Assembly: GCA_965601955.1 (NCBI GenBank)
Contig: OZ271855.1
Span: forward strand, 2,852,001 to 2,916,000
DNA length: 64,000 nt
Direction of reading: 5' to 3'
Source: RHLJ01 sp965601955
Lineage (GTDB): Bacteria > Bacteroidota > Rhodothermia > Balneolales > Balneolaceae
The notes beneath the pieces are model-generated. The model was not told the origin of the DNA, ran no database searches, and saw only the letters and a list, made by a program, of their open reading frames with translations. The stretch's first letter is position 1; every line of letters starts with the position of its first letter. The position numbers and the translations under genes were made by a program. This document shows positions 45,082-54,817 of the stretch, piece after piece.

Positions 45082-45183
45082 CAGTGAAATAAGAGTAAAG
45101 AACCTGCCTTCCGCAGGCAGGCAAGGATTTAAGAAGGAAGAATGAGCATGAGAATAGCCTTCTTCCTTCTTTACTCTTCACTG
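45082..45183. repeat. Nested long palindrome overlapping the 3' end of nhaA
   Basis: CAGTGA 45082-45087 pairs with TCACTG 45178-45183; GAGTAAAG 45093-45100 pairs with CTTTACTC 45169-45176; AAGAAGGAAGAA 45131-45142 pairs with TTCTTCCTTCTT 45160-45171, overlapping the previous arm. CCTGC/GCAGG forms a further hairpin near 45104-45118. It spans the nhaA stop codon and could protect or terminate the nhaA message. Confidence 0.7.
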
Positions 45184-46503
45184 AATATTCTTACTTCCTA
45201 CGGGCTTCAACCTTACCCTAAGGAACATATATCCTAACAAGCCACTAAGCAGCGAACCTACGAAAATCCCTACTTTTGAATACTCAATAGTAGTGGGATC
45301 AGTAAAAGCCAGTCCACCTATAAATAAGGACATGGTGAAACCAATACCTGTTAAACAGGCGATGCCATAGAATATCGTCCAAACCTGGTTTGATTCGGGT
45401 AGTTTTATGATGCCCAGTTTGCTGGATACCCATACCGAAAGCATAATTCCAATCTGTTTCCCCAGGAATAGGCCAAACAGAATGCCAAGGGTTAACGTGG
45501 AAGAGAATGCTGCAACCGCCTGCTCTGCAGACAGGGCCACACCAGCATTGGCAAAGGCAAATACGGGCATAATGAAATAGGCCACCCATGGATGCAATTT
45601 ATGCTCCAGTTTGTGCAAAGGGCTTTCCAATTCTTCTACATTATCCTCAATATGGTGCATGGCAGTTTGCCCATCCTCCTTTCCTTCCGACGTTTGAGCA
45701 GCTCTCAACATGTTGATACCCTCTTCGATATTATCCAATAGCTCACCTTTGTTTCTAGGTGAAGTAGCAGGAATTAGGAAACCTAATAATACTCCAGCGA
45801 TAGTTGCATGTACGCCTGATTTAAGTACGGCCACCCAAAGCACTAATCCGAAAAACAGATATAGCATCATATTTCGGATGTTTGAAAGATTCATAATCAA
45901 CAGGATTGCAAAAGTGACCCCCGCAACCGCCAAGGCTGTCACAGAAATCTTGCTGGTATAAAACAGCGCAATTACCAGCACGGCAATCAAATCGTCTACA
46001 ACGGCTACTGCGGTTAAAAATACCTTCGCCCAAACCGGCACCCGGCTTCCTAATAAAGCAAGTACCCCTATTGCAAAGGCAATATCCGTAGCAATAGCGA
46101 TAGCCCATCCATCCAGGAATTCAGTACCAGCATTAAAACCAAAAAAGATCAAGCCTGGAATCAATGCTCCACCGAAAGCGGCAATCACCGGGAGCAATGC
46201 CTTTTGCATGGTTGAAAGCTCACCAAATTTAATTTCCCTCTTGATCTCCAATCCAATGAGCAAAAAGAAAATGGCCATTAACCCATCATTGATCCAGAGA
46301 ATGATAGGTTTGGAGATATTGGCACCATCAAATCCAACGGTTAGTTTCTGTTGAAATAATTGAATGTACCAGTCAGAAAGTGGTGAATTTGCAACAATGA
46401 GTGCCAGTACAGCAGAGATCATTAGTAAAATCCCCGAGAAGGATTCTGCCTGAATAAACTCCATTACCGGAGATAAAGGTTTAGTAGAAGATTTCTTAGC
46501 CAT
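45178..46503 (-). CDS. nhaA: Na+/H+ antiporter NhaA
   Basis: This is an inner-membrane electrogenic sodium/proton exchanger. The 441-residue product has a run of about 12 hydrophobic segments and the NhaA functional motifs WAIAIATDIAFAIGVLALLG and FLTAVAVVDDLIAVLVIAL (the ion-binding Asp pair). Typical length is about 390-440. A charged loop around residues 250-290 (GELLDNIEEGINMLRAAQTS) is longer than in E. coli. Together with the Ca/Na antiporter gene next to it, it suits a saline habitat. Confidence 0.97.
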   Translation of the reverse strand: MAKKSSTKPLSPVMEFIQAESFSGILLMISAVLALIVANSPLSDWYIQLFQQKLTVGFDGANISKPIILWINDGLMAIFFLLIGLEIKREIKFGELSTMQKALLPVIAAFGGALIPGLIFFGFNAGTEFLDGWAIAIATDIAFAIGVLALLGSRVPVWAKVFLTAVAVVDDLIAVLVIALFYTSKISVTALAVAGVTFAILLIMNLSNIRNMMLYLFFGLVLWVAVLKSGVHATIAGVLLGFLIPATSPRNKGELLDNIEEGINMLRAAQTSEGKEDGQTAMHHIEDNVEELESPLHKLEHKLHPWVAYFIMPVFAFANAGVALSAEQAVAAFSSTLTLGILFGLFLGKQIGIMLSVWVSSKLGIIKLPESNQVWTIFYGIACLTGIGFTMSLFIGGLAFTDPTTIEYSKVGIFVGSLLSGLLGYMFLRVRLKPVGSKNIQ

Positions 46504-46732
46504 GATAAGATTCGAGTTAGTTTTTTTGGATTGTGGCAGCGTGAAGCTACAAGAAAGACGGAAATACAGCTACCGTTCTTCAAAATGATGCTGCGGACAT
46601 CCAATTACTATAGGCAAAACCGCTCTCTTCAAGCCGAGTGACCACCTGTAAAGATAAAGCGTAATATGTAATGGTTGCTTAAGCATAGTAAATGAATCGA
46701 CCATAGAACCAACTTAGTATCTAAAATCGTTC
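46504..46732 (-). promoter_or_regulatory. Leader region of nhaA with hairpin potential
   Basis: This 229-bp region upstream of nhaA contains no ORF. On the nhaA strand GGTAGC and GCTGCC (positions about 46535-46575) can close a hairpin with one G-U pair, and AGCT words inside allow an alternative fold. It is a candidate cation-responsive or otherwise structured leader. I cannot match it to a known riboswitch by eye. Confidence 0.3.
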
Positions 46733-47833
46733 TCAATCCGCCCCAAAAGTTTCCGCTAATTGTTTGCGGTACAAATAGATTTTCCAAATCATGTATGCAA
46801 TGGTAAGTGGAATCACAACAAAAGTCATACCCTGTTCGATTATATCTACTCCCGCAGATCCCAGTGACTTCATCACCAAATAGGTCATATATGTAATGTA
46901 ATAGAACAAGAAAATTGCACCGTCCATCCTGGTTAGATTAAACCCTGCAATAAAAATCGGGATACACACGATGGATACCGCAACCATAAAAGGCAGGTCC
47001 AGGTTAATTGCATCCGTTGACACGGTAAGAACACCTGGTGCAATAATCAAAGTAAGCCCCAGGGTAAGAAGCACATTGTACAGGTTACTTCCCAATACAT
47101 TAGCCACAGCAATATCTGCATTTCCTTTTCGAGCAGAAGCCAGTGAAGTAGCGACTTCAGGCAAGGAAGTTCCAATCGATACTATAGTCAACCCAATCAC
47201 TAATTCAGAAATACCTAACAAGGTGGCAATCTTTACAGCACTGTCTACCATCCAGTTTGAGCCCAGTACAATAAGCGCCAGCCCAATCAGAAGAAAACCC
47301 CCATTCTTGATATAAAACCATGCACCCTGAGCCAGCTCATCCACCGACTTTTCGTATTGAAAAACCTCCTCCACACTATCCTCTTCCTTTCCTTTTTTTA
47401 TCTGGAAATAGGTAAAGATGGAATAAGCGATAAAACCTCCCAGAAGAATCACTCCATCAAGCGTGGTAAGCGTACCATCCCATGCCAGGAAAAAAAGCAC
47501 TGCGCTAACCCCAATCACTATGGGAACATCTATTCGAATAACCCTGAGGGTGATATTCAGGGTAGCTATTACCGAAGTAATCCCCAGAATCAACAGAATG
47601 TTTGCGATGTTACTCCCAATAATATTTCCCAATACCAAATCCGCACTTCCACTGGCTGCTGCTTTGATACTAATCGCCAATTCCGGAGCACCGGTGGCAA
47701 AAGCCACTACGGTTAAACCCATGATAAGTGGAGAAACTCCCCATTTAAGCCCAAAATGGTCTACAGCCTTCAAAAAGAGTTCTGCCCCTGCTATTAGCGC
47801 AATAAGTCCAAGGATGAATAGTAAAATCGTCAT
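46733..47833 (-). CDS. Calcium/sodium antiporter, CaCA family (YrbG-like)
   Basis: The 366-residue membrane protein has the two inverted alpha repeats of the CaCA family: VVAFATGAPELAISIKAAAS with LGNIIGSNIANILLILG, and VSIGTSLPEVATSLASARKG with VANVLGSNLYNVLLTLG. A charged cytoplasmic loop (KKGKEEDSVEEVFQYEKSVD) separates them. It probably exchanges Ca2+ for Na+ or H+. It is on the same strand as nhaA, 229 bp upstream, and probably separately controlled. Confidence 0.93.
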   Translation of the reverse strand: MTILLFILGLIALIAGAELFLKAVDHFGLKWGVSPLIMGLTVVAFATGAPELAISIKAAASGSADLVLGNIIGSNIANILLILGITSVIATLNITLRVIRIDVPIVIGVSAVLFFLAWDGTLTTLDGVILLGGFIAYSIFTYFQIKKGKEEDSVEEVFQYEKSVDELAQGAWFYIKNGGFLLIGLALIVLGSNWMVDSAVKIATLLGISELVIGLTIVSIGTSLPEVATSLASARKGNADIAVANVLGSNLYNVLLTLGLTLIIAPGVLTVSTDAINLDLPFMVAVSIVCIPIFIAGFNLTRMDGAIFLFYYITYMTYLVMKSLGSAGVDIIEQGMTFVVIPLTIAYMIWKIYLYRKQLAETFGAD

Positions 47834-47956
47834 AGCGCTAAAGATGCGGATTTTTCTAATGAGAAGGTGTGCAGATTTTTTTGGTGAATCTTATGCATTA
47901 TTTGTTAATGGTTATCAAAATTGAGAAGTGAAAGGTAAAAAGTGAATGGTGAGATA

Positions 47957-47987
47957 GAGAGCTGTTAGCCGTTAGCTGACAGCTCTC
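47957..47987. repeat. 13-bp inverted repeat between the antiporter and nifJ
   Basis: GAGAGCTGTTAGC at 47957-47969 pairs with GCTGACAGCTCTC at 47975-47987 with one G-U pair and a 5-nt loop. It is in a divergent intergenic region, so it is not a terminator for either neighbour. It is another of the local palindromes seen in many gaps of this window. Confidence 0.7.
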
Positions 47988-48098
47988 ACATTTAACGCAT
48001 TGATTAATAAATATTTAGAGTCGTTGCGTTTCGCAATTCATCAAACTTTCACAAACCAGCACTATTCTGATTGAGAACCTACACCAACGGGGACTATT

Positions 48099-51000
48099 AT
48101 GAAGAAGCGAGTTTACAGGACTATGGATGGTAATGAAGCTGCTGCCCACATTGCCTTTAAAACCAACGAAGTCATTGCTATCTATCCCATAACCCCAGCT
48201 TCTCCGATGGGTGAATGGGCCGACGCATGGAGTGTTCAGAAACAAAAAAACATTTGGGGAGACGTTCCCAAAATTATAGAGATGCAAAGTGAAGGTGGAG
48301 CTGCCGGTGTTGTTCATGGTTCTTTGCAGGCAGGTGCTTTAACAACAACCTTTACTGCCAGCCAGGGTTTGCTATTGATGCTCCCCAATATGTACAAAAT
48401 AGCAGGTGAACTCACTCCTTCCGTGTTTCATATAGCTGCCCGTTCAGTAGCTACACAAGCACTCTCAATATTTGGCGATCATACCGATGTAATGAGCGTG
48501 CGCCAAACGGGTTGGGGCTTCCTGTTTGCGAATAATGTACAGGAAGCGATGGATTTCGCCCTCATTTCACAGGCTGCCACTCTTGAATCACGTATCCCCT
48601 TCCTTCATATTTTTGATGGATTTCGAACTTCCCATGAGATTTCCAAAATAGAGATCATTCCTGATGATGTAATCCGTGAGTTGATCAACGATGAGCTTGT
48701 AGTTGCACATCGCAGCCGGGGAATGAGTCCAAACAACCCATTCATTCGTGGTACAGCCCAAAATCCGGATGTCTTCTTCCAGGGAAGAGAATCGGCTAAT
48801 CCATTTTACCGGGCAACTCCAGAAATCGTGGATACGGTGATGCGGCGCTTCGAAGAACTGACAGGCCGTTCTTACCAATTATTTGATTATAAGGGCGCTC
48901 CTGATGCAGAAAAAGTGATCATTCTAATGGGCTCAGGTGCTGATACCGTCGAGGAAACCGTTCAGTACCTAAACAATCAGGGTGAAAAAGTGGGGGTATT
49001 AAAAGTCCGGCTTTTCCGACCATTCTCATTGTCTCATTTCATAGATGCCCTTCCTGAATCTGTTAAACATATAGCCGTTCTGGACCGGACTAAAGAGCCC
49101 GGAAGTATGGGTGAACCATTGTACCAGGACGTAGTTGCTGCCCTGAATGAAGATCGATTCAGCACTACTACTTCGTTATCCCCTTCTATAAAAGTAATCG
49201 GAGGCCGATACGGACTTTCTTCTAAGGAATTCACTCCAGCTATGGTAGCATCCATCTTTGGTGAATTGGACAAGGACAATCCAAAAAATCACTTTACCAT
49301 CGGGATTAATGATGATGTTACTCATACCTCGCTCGACTATGATCCTAATTTCGATATTGAAGAGGAAGAAACCACGCGTGCTGTTTTCTGGGGATTAGGT
49401 TCGGATGGAACCGTAGGTGCAAATAAAAACTCCATCAAAATTATCGGTGAAGAAACGGAGCTTAATGCGCAAGGCTATTTCGTCTATGATTCCAAGAAAT
49501 CAGGGGCACGCACCATCTCTCACCTTCGGTTTGGTCCGAAAGAACTAAAACGCCCCTACCTGATTTCGAAAGCGAATTTTGTGGGCATTCACCAGTTTGG
49601 CTTCCTGGATCGTTTTGATACCCTTGGCATGGCTGCAGAGGGAGCCACGGTACTTCTCAACAGCCCTTTTGACGCAGAAGAAGTATGGGATCATATTCCT
49701 ACTTCCGTTCGAAAACAAATCCAGGATAAAGAACTGCGGCTATTTGTTGTGGATGCCTATAAAGTGGCTAAAGAGGCCAATTTAGGGATACGGATCAACA
49801 CAGTAATGCAAACGTGTTTCTTTGCGATTTCGGGAGTTTTGCCTAAAGACCAGGCGATCGCTAAAATCAAAGAATACATTGAAAAGACTTATGGTAAACG
49901 CGGAAAGACGGTAGTTACAATGAATTTCAACGCGGTGGATATTTCGCTCGATTATCTGCAGGAAGTTGAAATACCTACAACAAAAACCGCGGTAATTCCT
50001 AAGAACGGTTCTCCCATGTCTGAATCTCCCGAATTTGTTCAACGGGTGATTGCAGAAATCATTAATGGGCAGGGAGATCAGCTGCCGGTAAGTGCTCTCC
50101 CCTACGACGGCACCTACCCTAGTGGTACTACCAAATACGAAAAGCGCGATATTGCTATGGAAATCCCGGTATGGGATCCTGATATCTGTATCCAATGTGG
50201 TAAATGTGTGATTGCATGTCCACACTCTGTAATTCGAGCAAAAGTAGTTGAACCTCAATTTTTTGACAATGCTCCGGATGGATTCCAGCATACCAATGCA
50301 AAATTTAAGGAACTGAAAGGTTACGAATATACTCTTCAGGTTTCTGCTGATGACTGTACCGGCTGTACCCTGTGTGTTGAAGTATGTCCTGTTAAGAACA
50401 AAAGTAATGTGAGCCTTAAAGCCATTAATATGGAGCCTAAGGCTGAGATCAAAGAGAAGGCGAATCGGGACTGGAACTTCTTCCTTGACCTCCCTTCAAT
50501 GAAGGTAAACGATCAACCAGAGATTCCTTTCAATAAGACAAAGGAGACCCAACTGCTTGATCCATATTTTGAGTTTTCAGGGGCCTGTGCAGGATGTGGA
50601 GAAACTCCATATCTGAGCCTGTTAACCCGTTTATTTGGAGACCGAATGGTGGTGGCTAATGCAACCGGATGTTCTTCCATTTATGGAGGAAATCTACCTA
50701 CTACTCCCTGGACTACTGATAAAGAAGGTTGCGGGCCTGCCTGGAACAATTCGCTTTTTGAAGACAATGCCGAATTTGGATTAGGTATGAGGCTTGCAAT
50801 CGAGAAGCAGCAGGAAATCGCTTTTGACTTACTATGCAAGAGCCGGGGCGATACGCTCCCCGAACAACTAGTCGATGATCTGATTCATGCAGACCAAAAC
50901 ACACCGGAAGGCATTGAAAAACAGAGAAAGCGAATAGTAGAGCTCGAGAAGCGCCTAAAAGGTAAAACCGATAATGCATCTAAGCGGTTAAGTAATTATG

Positions 51001-51683
51001 TGCAGGATCTGATTAAGAAATCGGTCTGGATCATTGGTGGTGATGGCTGGGCATATGACATCGGCTTTGGCGGACTTGATCATGTAATCGCATCCGGAAA
51101 AAATGTAAACATCCTGGTAATGGATACGGAGGTGTATTCAAACACCGGCGGGCAAGCCTCCAAGGCTACCGGATTGGGAGCCATTGCAAAATTTGCTGCC
51201 GGCGGTAAACCTACTCCCAAAAAGGACCTTGGGAAAATTGCGATGGATTATGGCTATGTGTATGTAGCCCAGGTTGCAATGGGAGCAAATGAAAACCAGT
51301 TAATAAAAGCTTTCCGGGAGGCGGAATCTTATGACGGCCCTTCCATTATCATCGCTTACAGCCATTGTATCGCCCACGGAATCGATATGTCGAAAGGCTT
51401 CCACCAACAGAAACTGGCTAATGAGACCGGCTACTGGCCATTGTACCGTTTCGACCCTCGTTTGAAAGAAGAAGGTAAAAACCCACTTCAGCTTGATTCA
51501 AAACCTCCGAAAAAACCACTTCGAGACTACATTTATAATGAACAGCGCTACCGATTGCTCACTCAGACCAATCCCAGAAAAGCACGGGAATACGAAAAGC
51601 AAGCTCAAAACTGGGTACATGACCAATGGAAAATCCTGGAAGAATTATCCAGGGAACCTGAAATAACAGAATCTGAACCATAA
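48099..51683 (+). CDS. nifJ: Pyruvate:ferredoxin (flavodoxin) oxidoreductase
   Basis: The enzyme oxidises pyruvate with CoA to acetyl-CoA and CO2, reducing ferredoxin or flavodoxin. The 1194-residue single-chain protein matches the usual length of about 1170-1200. In order: N-terminal pyruvate site (IYPITPASPMGEWAD), gamma domain, two 4Fe-4S clusters (DICIQCGKCVIACPHS; DDCTGCTLCVEVCPVKN), the cysteines of the third cluster (GACAGCGETPY, NATGCSSIYGG), the thiamine diphosphate site (GGDGWAYDIGFGG, DTEVYSNTGGQ) and a C-terminal region with AYSHCIAHGID. It is followed 17 bp later by a dihydroorotate-dehydrogenase-like gene, a common pairing. Confidence 0.97.
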   Translation: MKKRVYRTMDGNEAAAHIAFKTNEVIAIYPITPASPMGEWADAWSVQKQKNIWGDVPKIIEMQSEGGAAGVVHGSLQAGALTTTFTASQGLLLMLPNMYKIAGELTPSVFHIAARSVATQALSIFGDHTDVMSVRQTGWGFLFANNVQEAMDFALISQAATLESRIPFLHIFDGFRTSHEISKIEIIPDDVIRELINDELVVAHRSRGMSPNNPFIRGTAQNPDVFFQGRESANPFYRATPEIVDTVMRRFEELTGRSYQLFDYKGAPDAEKVIILMGSGADTVEETVQYLNNQGEKVGVLKVRLFRPFSLSHFIDALPESVKHIAVLDRTKEPGSMGEPLYQDVVAALNEDRFSTTTSLSPSIKVIGGRYGLSSKEFTPAMVASIFGELDKDNPKNHFTIGINDDVTHTSLDYDPNFDIEEEETTRAVFWGLGSDGTVGANKNSIKIIGEETELNAQGYFVYDSKKSGARTISHLRFGPKELKRPYLISKANFVGIHQFGFLDRFDTLGMAAEGATVLLNSPFDAEEVWDHIPTSVRKQIQDKELRLFVVDAYKVAKEANLGIRINTVMQTCFFAISGVLPKDQAIAKIKEYIEKTYGKRGKTVVTMNFNAVDISLDYLQEVEIPTTKTAVIPKNGSPMSESPEFVQRVIAEIINGQGDQLPVSALPYDGTYPSGTTKYEKRDIAMEIPVWDPDICIQCGKCVIACPHSVIRAKVVEPQFFDNAPDGFQHTNAKFKELKGYEYTLQVSADDCTGCTLCVEVCPVKNKSNVSLKAINMEPKAEIKEKANRDWNFFLDLPSMKVNDQPEIPFNKTKETQLLDPYFEFSGACAGCGETPYLSLLTRLFGDRMVVANATGCSSIYGGNLPTTPWTTDKEGCGPAWNNSLFEDNAEFGLGMRLAIEKQQEIAFDLLCKSRGDTLPEQLVDDLIHADQNTPEGIEKQRKRIVELEKRLKGKTDNASKRLSNYVQDLIKKSVWIIGGDGWAYDIGFGGLDHVIASGKNVNILVMDTEVYSNTGGQASKATGLGAIAKFAAGGKPTPKKDLGKIAMDYGYVYVAQVAMGANENQLIKAFREAESYDGPSIIIAYSHCIAHGIDMSKGFHQQKLANETGYWPLYRFDPRLKEEGKNPLQLDSKPPKKPLRDYIYNEQRYRLLTQTNPRKAREYEKQAQNWVHDQWKILEELSREPEITESEP

Positions 51684-51700
51684 GATTAAACGGAGCCATC

Positions 51701-52714
51701 ATGAACTTAACCACCCGATATTTAGGAATAGAGTTAGCTCACCCCCTGGTGGCATCAGCTTCCCCACTTACCAAAAGTTATGACGGGATCATGCACCTTG
51801 CGGACGCGGGACCCGCTGCCATTGTAATGCACTCTTTATTTGAAGAACAAATCAATGCAACAAGTGTGGAGATAGATCACTTTATGAGCCATGGCACAGA
51901 GAGCTTTGGGGAAGCACTTACCTACTTCCCCGAGATTAACTCCTATGAAGTTGGGCCTGATTTATACCTGGAGCATATCTACAAAGCGAAACAAAATACC
52001 AATATTCCCATTATTGGGAGCCTTAATGGTTCATCAAAAGGTGGGTGGGTTCAATTCGCTAAAGCGATCCAGGAAGCCGGAGCAGACGCCCTTGAGCTGA
52101 ATATTTACTTCATCAATGCCGATCCGGAAAAAAGCGGACAGGAAGTAGAAGAACTATACCTGGACATAGTACAGCGTGTCACAAAAGCGATAACCATTCC
52201 AGTAGCAGTAAAACTTTCTCCGTTTATGTCTTCCTTACCAAATATGTGCATGAAAATGGCTGCTCTAGGAGCAAAAGGCTTTGTGCTTTTCAACCGGTTT
52301 TACCAACCAGACCTGGATATAGATGAACTGGAAATTGCGCATGACTTAACATTGAGTACGTCCAGTTCCCTGCGTCTCCCACTTCGGTGGATCGCTATGA
52401 TGTATTCACGAGTTCATGCCGATTTTGCCCTTTCGAGTGGGGTACATAATGGGCGGGATGTATTAAAAGGAATTATGGCCGGTGCAGATGTTACCATGAT
52501 GACGGCTGAGATTTTGATACACGGTGTTCAACGTTTTAGTGAAATTAAAGAAGAAATCATTCACTGGATGGAGGAAAGGGAATACGAATCCATTGAACAA
52601 ATGCGTGGAAGCCTCAGCCAAAAGAATTCTCCTGATCCAACCGCCTACGAAAGAGCAAATTACATGAAAGTCCTCAATTCCATTAAGCAAGACCCAACTG
52701 GCCGTTTGATTTGA
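51701..52714 (+). CDS. Dihydroorotate dehydrogenase-like flavoprotein
   Basis: The 337-residue TIM-barrel protein starts LTTRYLGIELAHPLVASASP, has the FMN-contacting IPIIGSLNGSSKGGW, the DALELNIYF strand, AVKLSPFMSSL and the phosphate-binding GVHNGRDVLKGIMAGADVTM. It resembles class 1 dihydroorotate dehydrogenases, but belongs to the group encoded beside nifJ and is probably not the pyrimidine enzyme. Its substrate is unknown; the operon suggests coupling to ferredoxin or pyruvate metabolism. Confidence 0.88.
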   Translation: MNLTTRYLGIELAHPLVASASPLTKSYDGIMHLADAGPAAIVMHSLFEEQINATSVEIDHFMSHGTESFGEALTYFPEINSYEVGPDLYLEHIYKAKQNTNIPIIGSLNGSSKGGWVQFAKAIQEAGADALELNIYFINADPEKSGQEVEELYLDIVQRVTKAITIPVAVKLSPFMSSLPNMCMKMAALGAKGFVLFNRFYQPDLDIDELEIAHDLTLSTSSSLRLPLRWIAMMYSRVHADFALSSGVHNGRDVLKGIMAGADVTMMTAEILIHGVQRFSEIKEEIIHWMEEREYESIEQMRGSLSQKNSPDPTAYERANYMKVLNSIKQDPTGRLI

Positions 52715-52814
52715 GAATTGGCTTTTATGTGACGTTACCAAAATGAACTTCCTTTTTTAAAAGAAGTGAGTATTTCTATTTTTCGGCTGCTTTTTAACTA
52801 ACAAAACCAGCTTT

Positions 52815-54443
52815 ATGAAACGTGTATTTCTGACTCTCATAGCCAATGTACTCCTACTGTCGAGTGCATTTTCGTTTCAGGATAAAGATGTGATTGCAGT
52901 AATTCCAAAACCTGTACACATGGAAACAAGGGAAGGACACTTTTCCATTGAAGATGATATCGCCATTTTTTATTCCGACCCTTCTCTCGAGCAGATTGCA
53001 CATCAGCTTAATGATCTTTTGTTTGTTACCAACTGGAAAGGCTATGAAGTCATCTCCGGCACTGAAAACAGTAGCAAAGGCATATTCCTTTCACTAACCG
53101 GGGATGAGGAAATACATCCGGAAGGGTATCAGCTTGAGGTAGCTGAAAACAAGATTACGATTGAAGGTTCTACGGCTGCGGGTGTTTTCTATGGGATGCA
53201 GACATTGCGTCAGCTCCTTCCTGAGCAAATCGAGCATACCGATCCATCCTTAGTGACGCGGGATGTGGTTTGGGAAATTCCTATGGTGGAAATCGAAGAT
53301 GCTCCACGTTTCGAGTATCGAGGCATGCACCTGGATGTAGCCCGTCATTTCTTCCCGGTCGATTTCGTAAAGAGATATATCGACTTGATTGCTATGTATA
53401 AGTACAACCGCTTTCACTGGCATTTGACGGAAGATCAGGGCTGGAGAATTGAAATCAAGCAATACCCTCTTCTCACTGAAATCGGAGCATGGCGCGATTC
53501 CACCCTGATTGGGAATTACGGAACCGGGAAATACGATGGCATTCGTTATGGTGGATATTATACCCAGGATGAGGTCCGTGAAATTGTAGCTTATGCAGAA
53601 GAACGCTTTATCACAGTAATCCCCGAGATAGAATTGCCTGGCCACTCAACTGCAGCAATTGCTGCGTATCCTGAACTTGGCTGCTTCAACCAGGATATTG
53701 ACGTGGCCACCACCTGGGGTGTTTTTGAAGATATTTACTGCCCTAAAGAATATACCTTCGATTTCCTGGAAAATGTCCTGGATGAAGTAATTAAGCTTTT
53801 TCCAAGTACCTACATCCATATTGGCGGGGATGAAGCCCCCAAAAAACAATGGGAAGAAAGTGAAGTAGCCCAGGAAGTGATTCAGCGAGAAGGACTGGCA
53901 GATGAACACGAGTTGCAAAGCTATTTCATCACACGAATCGAGCGCTACCTGAACAGCAAAGGAAGACAAATTATAGGATGGGATGAAATCCTTGAAGGCG
54001 GACTGGCTCCAAGAGCTACCGTTATGAGCTGGCGGGGTGAACAGGGAGGAATTGAAGCAGCAAAAATGGGGCATAATGTAATCATGACTCCAAATGGATC
54101 TAATTATTTTGATCATTACCAGGCAGAGAATGAAAATGAACCCATTGCAATCTGTTGTTTAACAACCCTTGAAGATATCTATGCCTATGAACCCGTTCCC
54201 GCTGAATTAAATGAAGAGGAAGCCAGGTATGTGTTAGGTGCTCAGGGCAACGTATGGACCGAATACATGCATACAGGAGCTAAGGTTGAGTACATGGCTT
54301 TTCCACGGGTAATTGGACTATCAGAAGTGCTTTGGACGCCTAAATCAGACAAAGAGTGGGAACACTTCCTGGAACGTCTTCAATCTCAATTCCTAAGAAT
54401 GGATTACCTACACGTTAATGCCGCCCAGCATTACCGGGATTAG
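52815..54443 (+). CDS. GH20 beta-N-acetylhexosaminidase, secreted
   Basis: The 542-residue glycosidase has a signal peptide (TLIANVLLLSSAFSFQ), a GH20b N-terminal domain ending GVFYGMQTLRQLLP, and a catalytic TIM barrel with FEYRGMHLDVARHF, FHWHLTEDQGWRIEIK, VIPEIELPGHSTAAIAAYP and HIGGDEAPKKQW, which holds the Asp-Glu catalytic pair. WGDEIL-type WDEILEGG and NVWTEYM follow. It probably releases GlcNAc from chitin oligomers or glycans in the periplasm. The GH3 enzyme at 16.6 kb could act on similar products. Confidence 0.95.
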   Translation: MKRVFLTLIANVLLLSSAFSFQDKDVIAVIPKPVHMETREGHFSIEDDIAIFYSDPSLEQIAHQLNDLLFVTNWKGYEVISGTENSSKGIFLSLTGDEEIHPEGYQLEVAENKITIEGSTAAGVFYGMQTLRQLLPEQIEHTDPSLVTRDVVWEIPMVEIEDAPRFEYRGMHLDVARHFFPVDFVKRYIDLIAMYKYNRFHWHLTEDQGWRIEIKQYPLLTEIGAWRDSTLIGNYGTGKYDGIRYGGYYTQDEVREIVAYAEERFITVIPEIELPGHSTAAIAAYPELGCFNQDIDVATTWGVFEDIYCPKEYTFDFLENVLDEVIKLFPSTYIHIGGDEAPKKQWEESEVAQEVIQREGLADEHELQSYFITRIERYLNSKGRQIIGWDEILEGGLAPRATVMSWRGEQGGIEAAKMGHNVIMTPNGSNYFDHYQAENENEPIAICCLTTLEDIYAYEPVPAELNEEEARYVLGAQGNVWTEYMHTGAKVEYMAFPRVIGLSEVLWTPKSDKEWEHFLERLQSQFLRMDYLHVNAAQHYRD

Positions 54444-54817
54444 AGGTTACTCGTACAGGATTATTGGCATTCACCAGATCCCTTAAGTCTGTGACTTAAG
54501 GGAAAACACCAGGCAAGTCTTTGACTTGCATTAAGACATAGAAACACAAAACATTTATCTATATCCGTCAGGATATTACTTATCAACAAGTGTATGGTAT
54601 TATACTTGAAGAAGTGAAATGGAAGTCAAAGACTTCCTTAAACGTTTTCTTTCAAGTCCCAGACTTGAAATATCTTTGGCTACGGAACGGAACTCCGTAA
54701 CTAGCTTAGGTTAAGAAATTGATTAATCTTGGTTTTTCCTTTCCTTTAAGGTGAAATAATTTCTATTTTTTCGGCGGTTAGGTATGATTTTGTAACACAA
54801 ACATCATTAGTATAAGT
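54444..54817. other. 374-bp gene-free region with a REP-like hairpin cluster
   Basis: There is no ORF here. Six short perfect hairpins occupy 54480-54699 (itemised under the repeat entry). The remainder is AT-rich sequence upstream of the Cache lipoprotein, including a TGTAACA word at 54791-54797, only about 20 bp before the ATG. Confidence 0.7.
54480..54699. repeat. Cluster of REP-like hairpins
   Basis: Hairpins: 54480-54502 (10-bp stem, CCCTTAAGTC...GACTTAAGGG), 54513-54529 (GCAAGTC...GACTTGC), 54561-54576 (ATATCC/GGATAT), 54621-54637 (GGAAGTC...GACTTCC), 54651-54669 (TTCAAGTC...GACTTGAA) and 54681-54699 (TACGGA...TCCGTA). Four of them share AAGTC-N3-GACTT with varied flanks. The RAYT-flanking hairpins at 3.3-3.8 kb have the related GGACT-TT-AGTCC. 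Confidence 0.8.
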
